From Cellvibrionales bacterium UBA1969 (GTDB lineage Bacteria; Pseudomonadota; Gammaproteobacteria; Pseudomonadales; UBA7434), in NCBI GenBank assembly GCA_002339085.1, contig DDDX01000060.1, positions 7,478 to 71,477 of the forward strand: 64,000 bases of DNA. Reading direction: 5' to 3'. Both the position numbers and the translations under genes were made by a program. The notes under the pieces were generated by a model. That model saw nothing but the letters and a program-made list of their open reading frames with translations. It did no database searches and was not told where the DNA came from. Positions 37,026 to 46,250 of the stretch are shown here, piece after piece (positions within the stretch are counted from its first letter, which is position 1; the number at the start of each line of letters is the position of its first letter).

Positions 37026-38021
37026 ATGGAAAACCACATTAATACTCGAAATAACAATAAACCTTATGCCATTGACCCCGCATATCTTGATTTTCCTGAT
37101 ATGAGTTTTAGTACCAATCTGCTCAAACTGCGGTTTACTAATCTATTTATTTTGGCAACCCGTTTGCGCTACAAATGGTCAAAAAACCTCAACATCTCAA
37201 CTCATAAAATTAACAGTACTAACGGCCATAAACTTAAAGTGATCGAAATCAGTAAAAAGGGGTTAGCAGATAACGCACCTGCTTTAGTCTATTTTCATGG
37301 CGGCGCATTTTTCCTCACCTATGCAGGCCTTCATCTAGATAATGCCCAGATGTATGCTGAGCAAGCGAATTGCAAAGTATTTATGGTGGATTACCGCCTT
37401 TCGACTAAGGCCCCTTTTCCGGCTGCACTTGACGACTCGCAAGCGGCATTAGAATGGGTGCATAGCAATGCCAAACAGCTAGGCGTCGATAAAGAAAAAA
37501 TAATTGTCATCGGCGACAGTGCTGGCGGCGGTTTAGCCGCAAGTGTTGCCCAGTTAACCCACGACAGGAATAAAAATCGTAGAGAAAAAATCAATTTACT
37601 CGCGCAGTTTTTACTCTATCCCGTCTGTGACTGTGAAACAAAAACAGCCAGCGCCACCGAATTTACCGATACGCCCCTTTGGACAACCAACAATAACAAA
37701 GTAATGTGGGAGGTGTATCTGCGAGGCAGTAAATACAAAAAAGGGGGCGAACACATACCCACGTATGCCTCACCCGTTCATCGCCAAGACCTCAGCGGCT
37801 TACCCCCTGCTTATATTGAACCCACAGAATTCGACCCGTTAAGAGATGAAGCAATTAATTATGCTGAAGCCCTGCAAAAAGCGGCCGTTGAAGTGACTTT
37901 AGTAGAAGCTAAAGCCGCCGTGCATGGCTATGAATTTGTCGACTGTGAAACCACAACTAAGTACCGAAAAATTAGAATGGACGCACTAAATAAAGCCTTA
38001 GGTCATTCATCTACTGAATAA
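37026..38021 (+). CDS. Alpha/beta hydrolase (HSL-type esterase)
   Basis: A 331-residue esterase of the hormone-sensitive lipase family. The oxyanion motif is VYFHGGAFF (HGGxF), the nucleophile Ser is in VIGDSAGGG, the Asp is in PTEFDPLRDE and the His is in AVHGYEF. Such enzymes cleave short esters or lactones. The gene precedes an SDR and a Baeyer-Villiger monooxygenase in one operon, so it could open the ester or lactone that the monooxygenase makes. ATG 37026 was chosen over TTG 37008, as it opens with a polar N-terminus and has no need of the upstream codons. Confidence 0.9.
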   Translation: MENHINTRNNNKPYAIDPAYLDFPDMSFSTNLLKLRFTNLFILATRLRYKWSKNLNISTHKINSTNGHKLKVIEISKKGLADNAPALVYFHGGAFFLTYAGLHLDNAQMYAEQANCKVFMVDYRLSTKAPFPAALDDSQAALEWVHSNAKQLGVDKEKIIVIGDSAGGGLAASVAQLTHDRNKNRREKINLLAQFLLYPVCDCETKTASATEFTDTPLWTTNNNKVMWEVYLRGSKYKKGGEHIPTYASPVHRQDLSGLPPAYIEPTEFDPLRDEAINYAEALQKAAVEVTLVEAKAAVHGYEFVDCETTTKYRKIRMDALNKALGHSSTE

Positions 38022-38034
38022 AATCGAGGTAAGT

Positions 38035-38901
38035 ATGTCAGACTGGAATGGAAAAACCGCCGTCATCACTGGAGCAGGCAGCGGCATAGGATCTGCCTTA
38101 GCACAGCACTGCGCAGCACAAGGAATGCACGTTATTGCCGCCGACATTGACCAACAAGGTTTACGCAACACGCAAAGTGATGCAAGTAAACCGGAGAAAG
38201 TCGAAATTTATACATTGGACGTTAGATCCGAAAATGCAGTGGAGTCATTCGCTAAGCACTGCTTCAGCCAACACAGCGAAGTCAATTTGCTGTTCAATAA
38301 TGCCGGCGTACTGATTGATGGTAAAAGCTGGGAACGATCAATCAAAGATTGGCGTTGGAATTTTGATGTAAACGTGATGGGCGTAGTTAATGGCATTCAT
38401 AGTTTTGTACCGAAAATGCTATCGCAAAACAGTGAGGGTAAGATCATTAATACAGCATCTATTGGCGGTCTGTTAGCTGGCGGCACCTACTTAGCGCCTT
38501 ATCAAGGCACCAAGCATGCGGTCGTTGCCATCACTGAATCGCTGCATGCCGAATTGGCATTAGAATCAGCGCCAATAACCGCAGCGTGCCTTTGCCCAGG
38601 TGATACAGCTACAGGTATATGGGAATCTGATCGATTACGTCCCAGCGAAGAGCATAATCAATTACTTTCTGATGCTGAGCAGCAAATGCATGAGGCAGTA
38701 GCCGGCATGTGCGCCAATGGATTATCACCAGCGCAAGTCGCCACGGCAGCATTTGATGCTATCGAAAAGGATCAGTTTTGGATATTCCCGCAAGACCAAT
38801 TCAAACCGATGCTGGAATTACGTATTGAGGCAATTTTGAAAGAACAACAACCACCCTCAGCTGACCAACTTCTAGCAATCATGCTTAACAATGGCCTTTG
38901 A
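38035..38901 (+). CDS. Short-chain dehydrogenase/reductase
   Basis: A 288-residue SDR with the coenzyme motif VITGAGSGIG, the LLFNNAGVL segment, the active-site Ser region TASIGGLLAGG and YQGTK. The C-terminus is longer than the minimum SDR fold. It probably interconverts a hydroxyl and a keto group on the substrate of the neighbouring monooxygenase. It follows the esterase by 13 nt and precedes the BVMO by 16 nt. ATG 38035 has GAGGTAAGT directly upstream. Confidence 0.92.
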   Translation: MSDWNGKTAVITGAGSGIGSALAQHCAAQGMHVIAADIDQQGLRNTQSDASKPEKVEIYTLDVRSENAVESFAKHCFSQHSEVNLLFNNAGVLIDGKSWERSIKDWRWNFDVNVMGVVNGIHSFVPKMLSQNSEGKIINTASIGGLLAGGTYLAPYQGTKHAVVAITESLHAELALESAPITAACLCPGDTATGIWESDRLRPSEEHNQLLSDAEQQMHEAVAGMCANGLSPAQVATAAFDAIEKDQFWIFPQDQFKPMLELRIEAILKEQQPPSADQLLAIMLNNGL

Positions 38902-38917
38902 AAAATAGGATTTAATC

Positions 38918-40855
38918 GTGAACCATGAAAACCGCTACCCTACTTTTAGGGATAATGAAGAAGCTATACGCCAAGCTTTAAATAGCGCCAGTGTGCCTGC
39001 GCTGATGTCAGCCATGATGCTAATCGATGGTGACTTTTCACGATTAAATGGCAGTATTAAACCAGGGCAAGGCATGCTAGGTGAAGTGCAAGGCTTTATG
39101 TCAGCAGAAGATCAAGAGACGATAAGAGATGAAGCGCTCGAGGTTATCAAAGATTACCAACGCAATAACTTTATACTGCCCGAATTGCCCTGTGAGGAAA
39201 AACTGTATCAACTGATGTGCTTCACTGCAGGTCAAGATATCCCAAAAGATTCGAGTAAAATGATGCTAGAAGAGCTGGCATTAGAAAACACTGACCCGCG
39301 CGAGGTCTGTTTAGACTCTCGATTTAAAAAACCATTGAGTGAACATGCCGTGGTGGTTATCGGTGGCGGCATGTCGGGAATATTAGCGGCTATTCGCCTA
39401 AAACAGAATAATATCCCTTATATTTTGCTTGAAAAAAATCCCGACAAAGGGGGTACTTGGTATGAGAACTCATACCCAGGTGCACGCGTCGATATACCCG
39501 CTCAAATTTATTGCTACAGTTTTGAACCCAGTAATAGCTGGCAACAGTTCTACCCACAGCAAAAAGAATTAAAAACTTATTTTGATCACTGCGTAGAAAA
39601 ATATCAGCTGCAGGCTTGCATTCAGTACAACACCGAAGCCACCGCTGTCAATTGGGTTGAAAATCAAAAGCGCTGGCATATCACCACCCATAATCATCAT
39701 ACCGGTGAACAATCAAAACTCATTGCTAACAGCGTCATATCAGCTGTTGGTCAGCTTAACCGACCTAAAATACCAGACATTCATGGGTCAGATTCCTTTG
39801 ATGGTGCACAATTCCACAGTGCACAATTTCAACATCAACATGATTTAAGAGATAAAACAGTTGCCATTATTGGCAGTGGCGCCAGTGCTTTTCAGTTAGC
39901 GCCTGAAATTGCAAAAGTGGCAAAAAAAATGAAAGTTTTTCAACGCTCGCCTGCATGGATGTTTCCCAACCCAGGCTACCATGATGATATTGACTCTGGT
40001 ACACAGTGGTTGTTAACTCACATTCCCTTCTATGATCGTTTTTATCGATTCTTACTTTTCTGGGTATCCGCCGATGCCTTGCTACCAACCTTAATAAGAG
40101 ATGAAGATTGGCCCGATCAAGAGCGTTCAATCAATGCCGCTAATGACATGTACCGTGAGCATGCCACTGAGTGGATCAAGAGCCAGGTTAAAGACCCCGA
40201 GTTATTAAACAAGGTAGTCCCGCGTTATCCGCCCTTCGTAAAGCGTATTTTACAAGACAATGGCAGCTGGCTAGCTGCTTTACAACAACCCCATGTTGAA
40301 TTAATTACTGATAATATTAAAGCCATAGATGCAACAGGCATTCATCATCAATCGGCTTCTGAAGCACTGCATACCGAGGTTGATGTGATTATTTATGCGA
40401 CCGGATTTCATGCTAATAAATGGCTTTACCCGATGAATATTACTGGCAGAAATAATCAATCATTGAATACCCTATGGGGCGACAATCCAAAAGCCTATTT
40501 AGGTATTACTGTGCCTGAATTTCCCAACTTCTATTGTATGTATGGGCCAAATACTAACTTAGCACATGCAGGCACACTCTTTTTCAATTCTGAATGCCAA
40601 ATTCGCTACATATTAAAGTGTATCGAGCTTCAAGTTAGCGCCAATGCCGATACTATTGAAATCAAATCAGAAGTGAATGAAGCCTATAACCAACGCGTAC
40701 AACATGAGTTTTCCAAAACAGTCTGGGTTCACGAAGGCGCCGGCAGTTGGTATAAAAACTCACAAGGTCACATCACCACAAATACCCCTTGGCGATTAGC
40801 CGACTATTGGCAATGGACCTTAGCGCCAGAGGCAGAGCAATTTACTGTTCAGTAA
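38918..40855 (+). CDS. Baeyer-Villiger monooxygenase of the 4-hydroxyacetophenone type, with altered fingerprint
   Basis: A flavin monooxygenase of 645 residues. Residues 1-140 form an N-terminal helical extension as in HAPMO. The FAD Rossmann motif is VVIGGGMSGILAAI and is followed by GGTWYENSYPGARVD (residues 178-192), which matches the second BVMO signature. The NADPH motif is VAIIGSGASAF. The classic fingerprint FxGxxxHxxxW(P/D) reads F294-D-G-A-Q-F-H300-S-A-Q-F304-Q, so the Trp is a Phe and the following Pro/Asp is a Gln. It should insert oxygen next to a ketone to make an ester or lactone. GTG 38918 has a GGA 7 nt upstream. Confidence 0.88.
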   Translation: MNHENRYPTFRDNEEAIRQALNSASVPALMSAMMLIDGDFSRLNGSIKPGQGMLGEVQGFMSAEDQETIRDEALEVIKDYQRNNFILPELPCEEKLYQLMCFTAGQDIPKDSSKMMLEELALENTDPREVCLDSRFKKPLSEHAVVVIGGGMSGILAAIRLKQNNIPYILLEKNPDKGGTWYENSYPGARVDIPAQIYCYSFEPSNSWQQFYPQQKELKTYFDHCVEKYQLQACIQYNTEATAVNWVENQKRWHITTHNHHTGEQSKLIANSVISAVGQLNRPKIPDIHGSDSFDGAQFHSAQFQHQHDLRDKTVAIIGSGASAFQLAPEIAKVAKKMKVFQRSPAWMFPNPGYHDDIDSGTQWLLTHIPFYDRFYRFLLFWVSADALLPTLIRDEDWPDQERSINAANDMYREHATEWIKSQVKDPELLNKVVPRYPPFVKRILQDNGSWLAALQQPHVELITDNIKAIDATGIHHQSASEALHTEVDVIIYATGFHANKWLYPMNITGRNNQSLNTLWGDNPKAYLGITVPEFPNFYCMYGPNTNLAHAGTLFFNSECQIRYILKCIELQVSANADTIEIKSEVNEAYNQRVQHEFSKTVWVHEGAGSWYKNSQGHITTNTPWRLADYWQWTLAPEAEQFTVQ

Positions 40856-40886
40856 TAATATTACTTATCCTGCATGGAGAAATACT

Positions 40887-41684
40887 ATGAACATACCATT
40901 ACAGCAACAACTAGCAGGGCAAACAGCCATTATCACTGGTGGGGCTGGTGGCATCGGTAGAGCAACCGCTGCCAGACTGATAAGTGAGGGTGCGCAAGTG
41001 GTGATTACTGATATTAATAACGATGCTGGTCATGCGGCCGCTAAAATGCTGGGAGATCAAGCTTTATTTGTTCAGCATGACGTGACCCAAGCTAGCCAAT
41101 GGCAAAATGTTATTGATCACACTATTTCAGCTTACGGCAATCTTAACATTCTGGTTAACAACGCAGGCGTGTGTATATTTAATGGTTTATTGGACTATTC
41201 CTTAGAGGAAATTCAGACTACCTTAAACATTAATTTGCTGTCCGTGATGCTGGGAACTCAAGCCGCGGCACCGCATATTTTCAAAGCCGGTGGCGGCGCC
41301 ATTATTAATATGTCATCGTCAGAAGGTTTGTCTTCTGTGAATGGCTTATCGGCATATATTGCATCAAAATGGGCGGTGCGTGGTTACACCAAGGCATCGG
41401 CGATGGAGTTAGGGCCTTTGGGTATTCGCGTTAATTCGGTTCACCCTGGTGGAGTGAATACTCCGATGGCCAATCCAACCGCATTGGAGAAAACTGAATT
41501 TGATGAGCCTTATAAAAAATATCCCGCTCAACACGGTGCCGAACCTGAAAACATTGCCAGCGTGGTTGCGTTTTTAGCCAGCGCAGATGCTGTGCATTGC
41601 ATGGGGGCAGAAATAGCCGTTGACGGAGGCATGACGACGGGCAAATACATCGACTTTTTACCCGGCTCACCTAACCCCGTATAA
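40887..41684 (+). CDS. SDR, 3-alpha/20-beta-hydroxysteroid dehydrogenase-like
   Basis: A 265-residue SDR with IITGGAGGIGR, NNAGVC, MSSSEGLSS and YIASK. The catalytic region AVRGYTKASAMELGPLGIRVNSVHPGGVNTPM and the end GAEIAVDGG are recognisably like the FabG3/3-alpha,20-beta-HSD branch of SDRs. That suggests a cyclic or steroid-like alcohol substrate, but SDR substrate range is poorly predicted by sequence. It follows the BVMO by 31 nt and closes this operon. Confidence 0.88.
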   Translation: MNIPLQQQLAGQTAIITGGAGGIGRATAARLISEGAQVVITDINNDAGHAAAKMLGDQALFVQHDVTQASQWQNVIDHTISAYGNLNILVNNAGVCIFNGLLDYSLEEIQTTLNINLLSVMLGTQAAAPHIFKAGGGAIINMSSSEGLSSVNGLSAYIASKWAVRGYTKASAMELGPLGIRVNSVHPGGVNTPMANPTALEKTEFDEPYKKYPAQHGAEPENIASVVAFLASADAVHCMGAEIAVDGGMTTGKYIDFLPGSPNPV

Positions 41685-41705
41685 AAAATTTCAGAATTGG
41701 ATCAG

Positions 41706-42242
41706 TTAAGGGTTGAGAAGTTGGACTGAATCGCTCCGCCTAATGATGCCACCCTTGGTGATTTTAGCGCATAAACCGCCATGACCTAACATCGCAGCAA
41801 AACCGCCTTGGCCCAGCACCTGCTCCATTCGCGAGCAAGGGTCGCATAAGGCATTTGTTTCAACTTCGGCTTCACCGATACGAAGCCGTTGATGTCGAAT
41901 CGCAGTTAAGTTAATACCACTGACGACTAAGTTTCTTCGTAGCATAGCCGGCACTACCGGTTGATGGTCGCCAAAAATATCGCCCTGACCTTGACCACGA
42001 CGCAACGCCATGAAATATTCTATTTGAGCAATATATTCTTCACTAATAATAGTGATTTGCCGAGCTGAACCCGGCTTACCTTGACAACGTCGATCGCCTT
42101 CCAAGCCCAAACCCTCAACCGCGAGAACCTGCTCAACCTCAAGCATTGGAACTTTTCTAGCGGGTCGAAGACCAATCCAATTCAACTGACCTGCTGGTAA
42201 ATGCTTAGTATAAGTACGAACAAGTTGGTAGTGGCTATTAAT
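41706..42242 (-). CDS. MOSC-domain protein with probable non-canonical ATT start
   Basis: A MOSC-type sulfur-carrier-associated domain, with GLEGDRRCQGKPGSARQITIIS and the conserved Cys in ALCDPCSRMEQ. The family N-terminus, here YTKHLPAGQLNWIGLRP, lies upstream of the first usual start codon (TTG 42185) in an open frame without any ATG, GTG or TTG. ATT at 42242 has AGAGGA 9 nt upstream and is the best candidate start. The gene follows purC by 27 nt and is probably co-transcribed. MOSC proteins bind sulfur for molybdenum-cofactor or related chemistry; the partner is unknown. If TTG 42185 is used, the protein lacks part of its conserved start. Confidence 0.8.
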   Translation of the reverse strand: MNSHYQLVRTYTKHLPAGQLNWIGLRPARKVPMLEVEQVLAVEGLGLEGDRRCQGKPGSARQITIISEEYIAQIEYFMALRRGQGQGDIFGDHQPVVPAMLRRNLVVSGINLTAIRHQRLRIGEAEVETNALCDPCSRMEQVLGQGGFAAMLGHGGLCAKITKGGIIRRSDSVQLLNP

Positions 42243-42269
42243 TGACTTAAATCCTCTCGCGCGACTCTT

Positions 42270-43382
42270 CTATCGAATTAAACCATAACGATCATTCAAC
42301 ACATCAAGAATTTCTGCTTGCGGGTTGTCTGACTGCGGCAGAGAATGGCCAATAATTTTCTCAGCTAGTCCAACATAAGTCGATGAGACTTCCATTAACA
42401 CCGCCTCTGGAAGCTCGTTATCTTTAGCTAGAGCGGTACGCTCAGTCATGCGATCTTTATTCAATAAAATGTCTGAATCAGGGAAATGATTTAATAACAA
42501 TTGGCGAAATGCTTCTTTAGAATTTTCAACCACCTTGCCCTGCCGAAATTGCTCGCCGTCCCACATTCGCGATGAATCAGGCGTACCGACTTCATCCATG
42601 TAAATCAGTTTATCGTTTCCTTTAGCATCTTTGACATAACCAAATTCAAATTTAGTGTCGACAAAAATCTGGTCAAGCTTCTCTAAAGCGGAACTAATCA
42701 CTTCAAAACCTTCACGCAACAGTGTTTCGTAATGGTCAATATCACTGGCTTGCTGAAATTTAAACGCCGAAATATTCTGTTCAATATCGGCTCTTGTGAC
42801 ATTCACATCATCGACTTCTGGAACGCCAGGAATACCTTGCAAAATACCCTTAGTAGACGGCGTGATTAATAATTCAGATAATTTTTGATCGCGGGTTAAG
42901 CCTTCAGGTAATTGAATGCCACAAAACGTTCGCTCCCCTTTACTGTAAGATCGCCACATCGAGCCAGTGATATATTGACGCGCAATCGCTTCAATCATAA
43001 CCGGTCTTGCTTTCTGGACAATCCAAACTAAGGGGTGAGGTACCGCTAAAATATGGCTATCGGCTAAACCTTGCTGACGAAATAAATTAAACCAATGATT
43101 AGAGATGGCATTTAATGAAGCACCCTTGCCCGGCACACCGGCCATACCACCCTCGCCTTGCCAAATACATTCAAAGGCTGAAATACGATCACTGATCACC
43201 ATCACAGCCAACTCTGAATCGGGCGCCACATCATAGTCTTCACTCGCGATAAGTCTCTGACTGTCGGCTTGACTCAGCCAATAAACAGAACGAACCTTGC
43301 CACTGTGGACAGGCAGTTCAGTTTGAATAGGAAGATGATTACTAACGGCTAAAACACGATCAGCAGAAGAAGATAGGCTCAT
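42270..43382 (-). CDS. purC: Phosphoribosylaminoimidazolesuccinocarboxamide synthase
   Basis: Makes SAICAR from CAIR and aspartate in purine synthesis. The protein of 370 residues is longer than the 237-residue E. coli type and resembles the longer bacterial/yeast-like form. Visible family segments include [53 protein letters not shown] and [15 protein letters not shown] 43382 is the start. In P. aeruginosa purC follows dapA-bamC-MBL hydrolase; here it lies about 10 kb from that group. Confidence 0.96.
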   Translation of the reverse strand: MSLSSSADRVLAVSNHLPIQTELPVHSGKVRSVYWLSQADSQRLIASEDYDVAPDSELAVMVISDRISAFECIWQGEGGMAGVPGKGASLNAISNHWFNLFRQQGLADSHILAVPHPLVWIVQKARPVMIEAIARQYITGSMWRSYSKGERTFCGIQLPEGLTRDQKLSELLITPSTKGILQGIPGVPEVDDVNVTRADIEQNISAFKFQQASDIDHYETLLREGFEVISSALEKLDQIFVDTKFEFGYVKDAKGNDKLIYMDEVGTPDSSRMWDGEQFRQGKVVENSKEAFRQLLLNHFPDSDILLNKDRMTERTALAKDNELPEAVLMEVSSTYVGLAEKIIGHSLPQSDNPQAEILDVLNDRYGLIR

Positions 43383-43648
43383 AAGATTTTTCTCGAAAGG
43401 CTAAAAAACCAATAATTATAAATCAGCTGAGCGCTATGCACTAGAGAGTATTGGTGAAAATTGGTCTCATTATCCGGTTTTTGTGCCCTCTGAGCAAAAA
43501 GTGGAGAACTTAGGTGGGTTACAAGCTGTCAATCTACCTATTACCACGATAGTCAATACTGGAATTAGCAAAGTATAATAAAATTCTTGGCAGAGAAATA
43601 TTAATCCCTTCACCTCGGTTATTTACTAATTAGATAATAGGAAACATT
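43383..43648. promoter_or_regulatory. Divergent region between purC and the dioxygenase operon
   Basis: This 266-bp gap carries TATAAT at 43574-43579, 70 nt before the dioxygenase start, with only a weak -35. An open frame of about 57 codons without a usual start (43407-43580) also lies here. No intrinsic terminator is visible. Confidence 0.35.
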
Positions 43649-44557
43649 ATGAGCGTTGCAAACTTAGCTTACATTCATATTAGCGAAACAGAACAAGGCT
43701 CATGGAGCAATTTTGGTGCAAATATCCTAGGTCTCATGCCCATTGAACGGCCCGACTTCAATGATCACAGTTTTCTTAAAATGGATTACGCGCCGTTTAG
43801 AATATTAGTCTCAACTGCAGAACAAGGCCAAATGCTTGGCTGTGGCTGGGATATGGGCAGTAAAGAAAATTATCAAGCCATGATTGCTAAGCTCGAAGCG
43901 GCTAACGCCACGGTTACTGCTGGCGATGCACAAGGGGCTAAGTTACGCTGCGTCACCGAGTACGCTAGCTCTAACGACCCTTCAGGCAACCCCTTTGAAA
44001 TATTTTACGGCCGAACGACAACGGTCGAATGCGATGTGCCATTTGTATCGCCAGTAGGCATCGATAAATTTGTCACCGGAGATATGGGCTTGGGCCATGC
44101 TGTCATACCCGCACCATTGACCGAAGAAACGCATGCATTTTATATTGATACCATGGGCTTCGGCATGAGCGATGATTTACGTATGCCGCCGCCTGCTGAT
44201 GGGGCACCTGAATTACGTATTATTTTTATGCATGCCAGCAACTCACGGCACCATAGTTTGGCGCTAGCCAACTTCCCCCACCCGGTCGGCATCGTGCATA
44301 TGATGTTTGAAGTCACCAGCATTGATGAAGTTGGGGCTTGTCTCGATCGCGTTAATCAAGCGAATGTGCCTATTATGTCTACCCTAGGCAGGCACTGTAA
44401 TGACAACATGCTGAGCTTTTACTCAGTGGGCCCTGGAGGTATAGCTGTCGAATTTGGCTACGATGGATTACAAATTGATGACTGGAGTCAATTCCCTCCC
44501 ACCGAATCGACAGAGGGTGATTTTTGGGGGCATGCTTATCAGCCCATGCCAACTTAA
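43649..44557 (+). CDS. Type I extradiol dioxygenase, HsaC/BphC-like
   Basis: A 302-residue VOC-fold protein in two halves. The iron ligands are His150 (GLGH), His217 (GIVH) and Glu268 (VEFG). The catalytic His pair RHHS is at 201-202 and LSFY supplies the Tyr. The segments LGRHCNDNMLSFY, FVTGDMGLGHAV and WGHAYQP are like the steroid-ring dioxygenase HsaC (TesB). It should cleave a catechol with oxygen by meta-cleavage. It heads the 43.6-51.2 kb operon. The substrate remains unproven. Confidence 0.9.
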   Translation: MSVANLAYIHISETEQGSWSNFGANILGLMPIERPDFNDHSFLKMDYAPFRILVSTAEQGQMLGCGWDMGSKENYQAMIAKLEAANATVTAGDAQGAKLRCVTEYASSNDPSGNPFEIFYGRTTTVECDVPFVSPVGIDKFVTGDMGLGHAVIPAPLTEETHAFYIDTMGFGMSDDLRMPPPADGAPELRIIFMHASNSRHHSLALANFPHPVGIVHMMFEVTSIDEVGACLDRVNQANVPIMSTLGRHCNDNMLSFYSVGPGGIAVEFGYDGLQIDDWSQFPPTESTEGDFWGHAYQPMPT

Positions 44558-44578
44558 TTGACGCTGAGAGGCGCTTTT

Positions 44579-46249
44579 ATGTGGCAAAAACCGTTACTAC
44601 TGACTTCAACGGAAAAAGGACAGGCAAAAATCCTTCAACACAATGCTTTAGTCTATATATTCTTGGTGTTTTTTTTAAGTAGCGCCGCCATAGCTGAACC
44701 AAAAAAAGATTTATCCTCCCAACAACTAGAAGACAGTCGAGATGCCTGGGTTCCCAGCGACAAAATTGGCGAACTGTATTTGGCACAGTGCAGCGTTTGC
44801 CATGGTAATAATCTAGAGGGCAAAGCTATTGGCCCACCTTTAGTTAACAATGCCCTCCTTCACGGCGAAAGCCTTGATCGTTTGATAAAAAATATTAGCG
44901 ACGGCTTCATCAATAGTGGTATGCCGGCTTGGAAAAAAAGCTTAACTCAAAATCAAATAAAAGCCTTAGCCGTCTATATCTTAGAAAAGCGAACAACTAA
45001 AGGGCTTGATGCCATTCTCGGTGTCGGCACACGACCACAAATCCCAAATACTATCCAAACTACTGAACAACACAAATTAACACTCAAAAAAATTCATGAT
45101 GGTTTAACCCACCCCTATGCCATAGCGCCTTTAAATAACGGAAATATTTTAATCAGTGAAAAAGCCATAGGCTTAAGTCTACTAAGCGACGATGGAAAAA
45201 CTAAAACACTCATCAAAAATACGCCAAAAGTATTTAATGATGGTATCGTGCGTGGCTCTACTTATACGGGCAGTGGCTGGTTGCACGATGTTGAGATTCA
45301 CCCTCAATATAAAGATAACGGCTGGATATATCTCTCTCATGGTCATCGCTGCGAAAAATGTAATACTCTAAGTCAGCAAACAAATGAACCTGTTGTTATG
45401 GTTCAATTAGTTCGTGGTCGCATTGTAGGCGACCAGTGGGTTGATCAAGAAATTATTTGGCGAGCCAAGCCTGAGGCCTATATTAACGGTGCTGAAGTTG
45501 GTATGGGTGCAAGAATAGCTTTTGACAACGCAGGCTACGTCTATTTAACCCTTGGTAATATGCTGGCCAATTATGCTGGCGCTCAAGATTTAGATAAACC
45601 CTTTGGGAAAATACTTCGACTGCATGATGATGGTCGCATCCCCTCTGACAATCCATTTTTTGACAACAAAAAAGCTTTGCCTTCGATTTGGACTTTGGGT
45701 CATCGCAACCCCCAAGGTATTAGTTTTGACAAAAAACAAAATGTCCTTTGGCAAAGTGAACATGGCCCTCGTGGCGGGGATGAAGCAAACGTGCTGCTGC
45801 CAGGCCGAAATTATGGCTGGCCATTAGTGAGCCTTGGCCTAGATTATGATGGTGCTCCCATTCATTACGGTGAACAATTAGGTATAAAGTTTGATCCAAA
45901 AAATTTAACCCCGACTAAAATTGACTGGACCCCTTCCCTCGGTGTTTCAAGCATTGCTTTTTATCAACTGAAAGACTCAGACGGTTTTGATAATATCAAT
46001 GAAGCTTCTACTTATTTCTCAAAATGGCAAAATGACTTACTCGTTGCCACCTTAGCTAGCAACGATTTACTGAGAGTCACGACTGATAAAGATGAGATCA
46101 TAAATACTGAAATTATCGTCAAAGATATTGGCCGCATTAGGGATGTTGAGCCAGGCTGGAATGGTGAGATATATCTATTATTAGAACACTCAACTGGCAG
46201 TACTATTATTATCATGCAGCAAGCAGACCAACCCAAGAAGGCGTCATAA
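44579..46249 (+). CDS. Cytochrome c-PQQ sugar dehydrogenase fusion, exported
   Basis: This 557-residue protein begins with a signal peptide near residues 22-40. A c-type cytochrome domain follows with CSVCH (Cys71, Cys74, His75), then a beta-propeller of the soluble PQQ glucose/aldose dehydrogenase family (GWLHDVEIHP, YLTLGNMLAN, WTLGHRNPQGISFD and QSEHGPRGGDEANVL). It would oxidise a sugar or related alcohol in the periplasm and pass electrons to a respiratory chain. ATG 44579 was chosen because GAGAGG lies 7 nt upstream; the TTG at 44558 directly follows the previous gene. It sits 21 nt after the dioxygenase in the same operon. Confidence 0.87.
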   Translation: MWQKPLLLTSTEKGQAKILQHNALVYIFLVFFLSSAAIAEPKKDLSSQQLEDSRDAWVPSDKIGELYLAQCSVCHGNNLEGKAIGPPLVNNALLHGESLDRLIKNISDGFINSGMPAWKKSLTQNQIKALAVYILEKRTTKGLDAILGVGTRPQIPNTIQTTEQHKLTLKKIHDGLTHPYAIAPLNNGNILISEKAIGLSLLSDDGKTKTLIKNTPKVFNDGIVRGSTYTGSGWLHDVEIHPQYKDNGWIYLSHGHRCEKCNTLSQQTNEPVVMVQLVRGRIVGDQWVDQEIIWRAKPEAYINGAEVGMGARIAFDNAGYVYLTLGNMLANYAGAQDLDKPFGKILRLHDDGRIPSDNPFFDNKKALPSIWTLGHRNPQGISFDKKQNVLWQSEHGPRGGDEANVLLPGRNYGWPLVSLGLDYDGAPIHYGEQLGIKFDPKNLTPTKIDWTPSLGVSSIAFYQLKDSDGFDNINEASTYFSKWQNDLLVATLASNDLLRVTTDKDEIINTEIIVKDIGRIRDVEPGWNGEIYLLLEHSTGSTIIIMQQADQPKKAS

Positions 46250-46250
46250 A

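Noticed and set aside
37026..38021. The esterase as HsaD (meta-cleavage product hydrolase)
   Set aside because: The HGGxF oxyanion motif and overall pattern are of the HSL esterase type, not of the MCP hydrolases.
43457..43469. 13-mer AAAATTGGTCTCA shared by the purC-dioxygenase gap and the RND upstream region (58350-58362)
   Set aside because: Shared 13-mers are expected by chance in a 64-kb window, and the flanking bases do not agree; not strong enough to call an operator.
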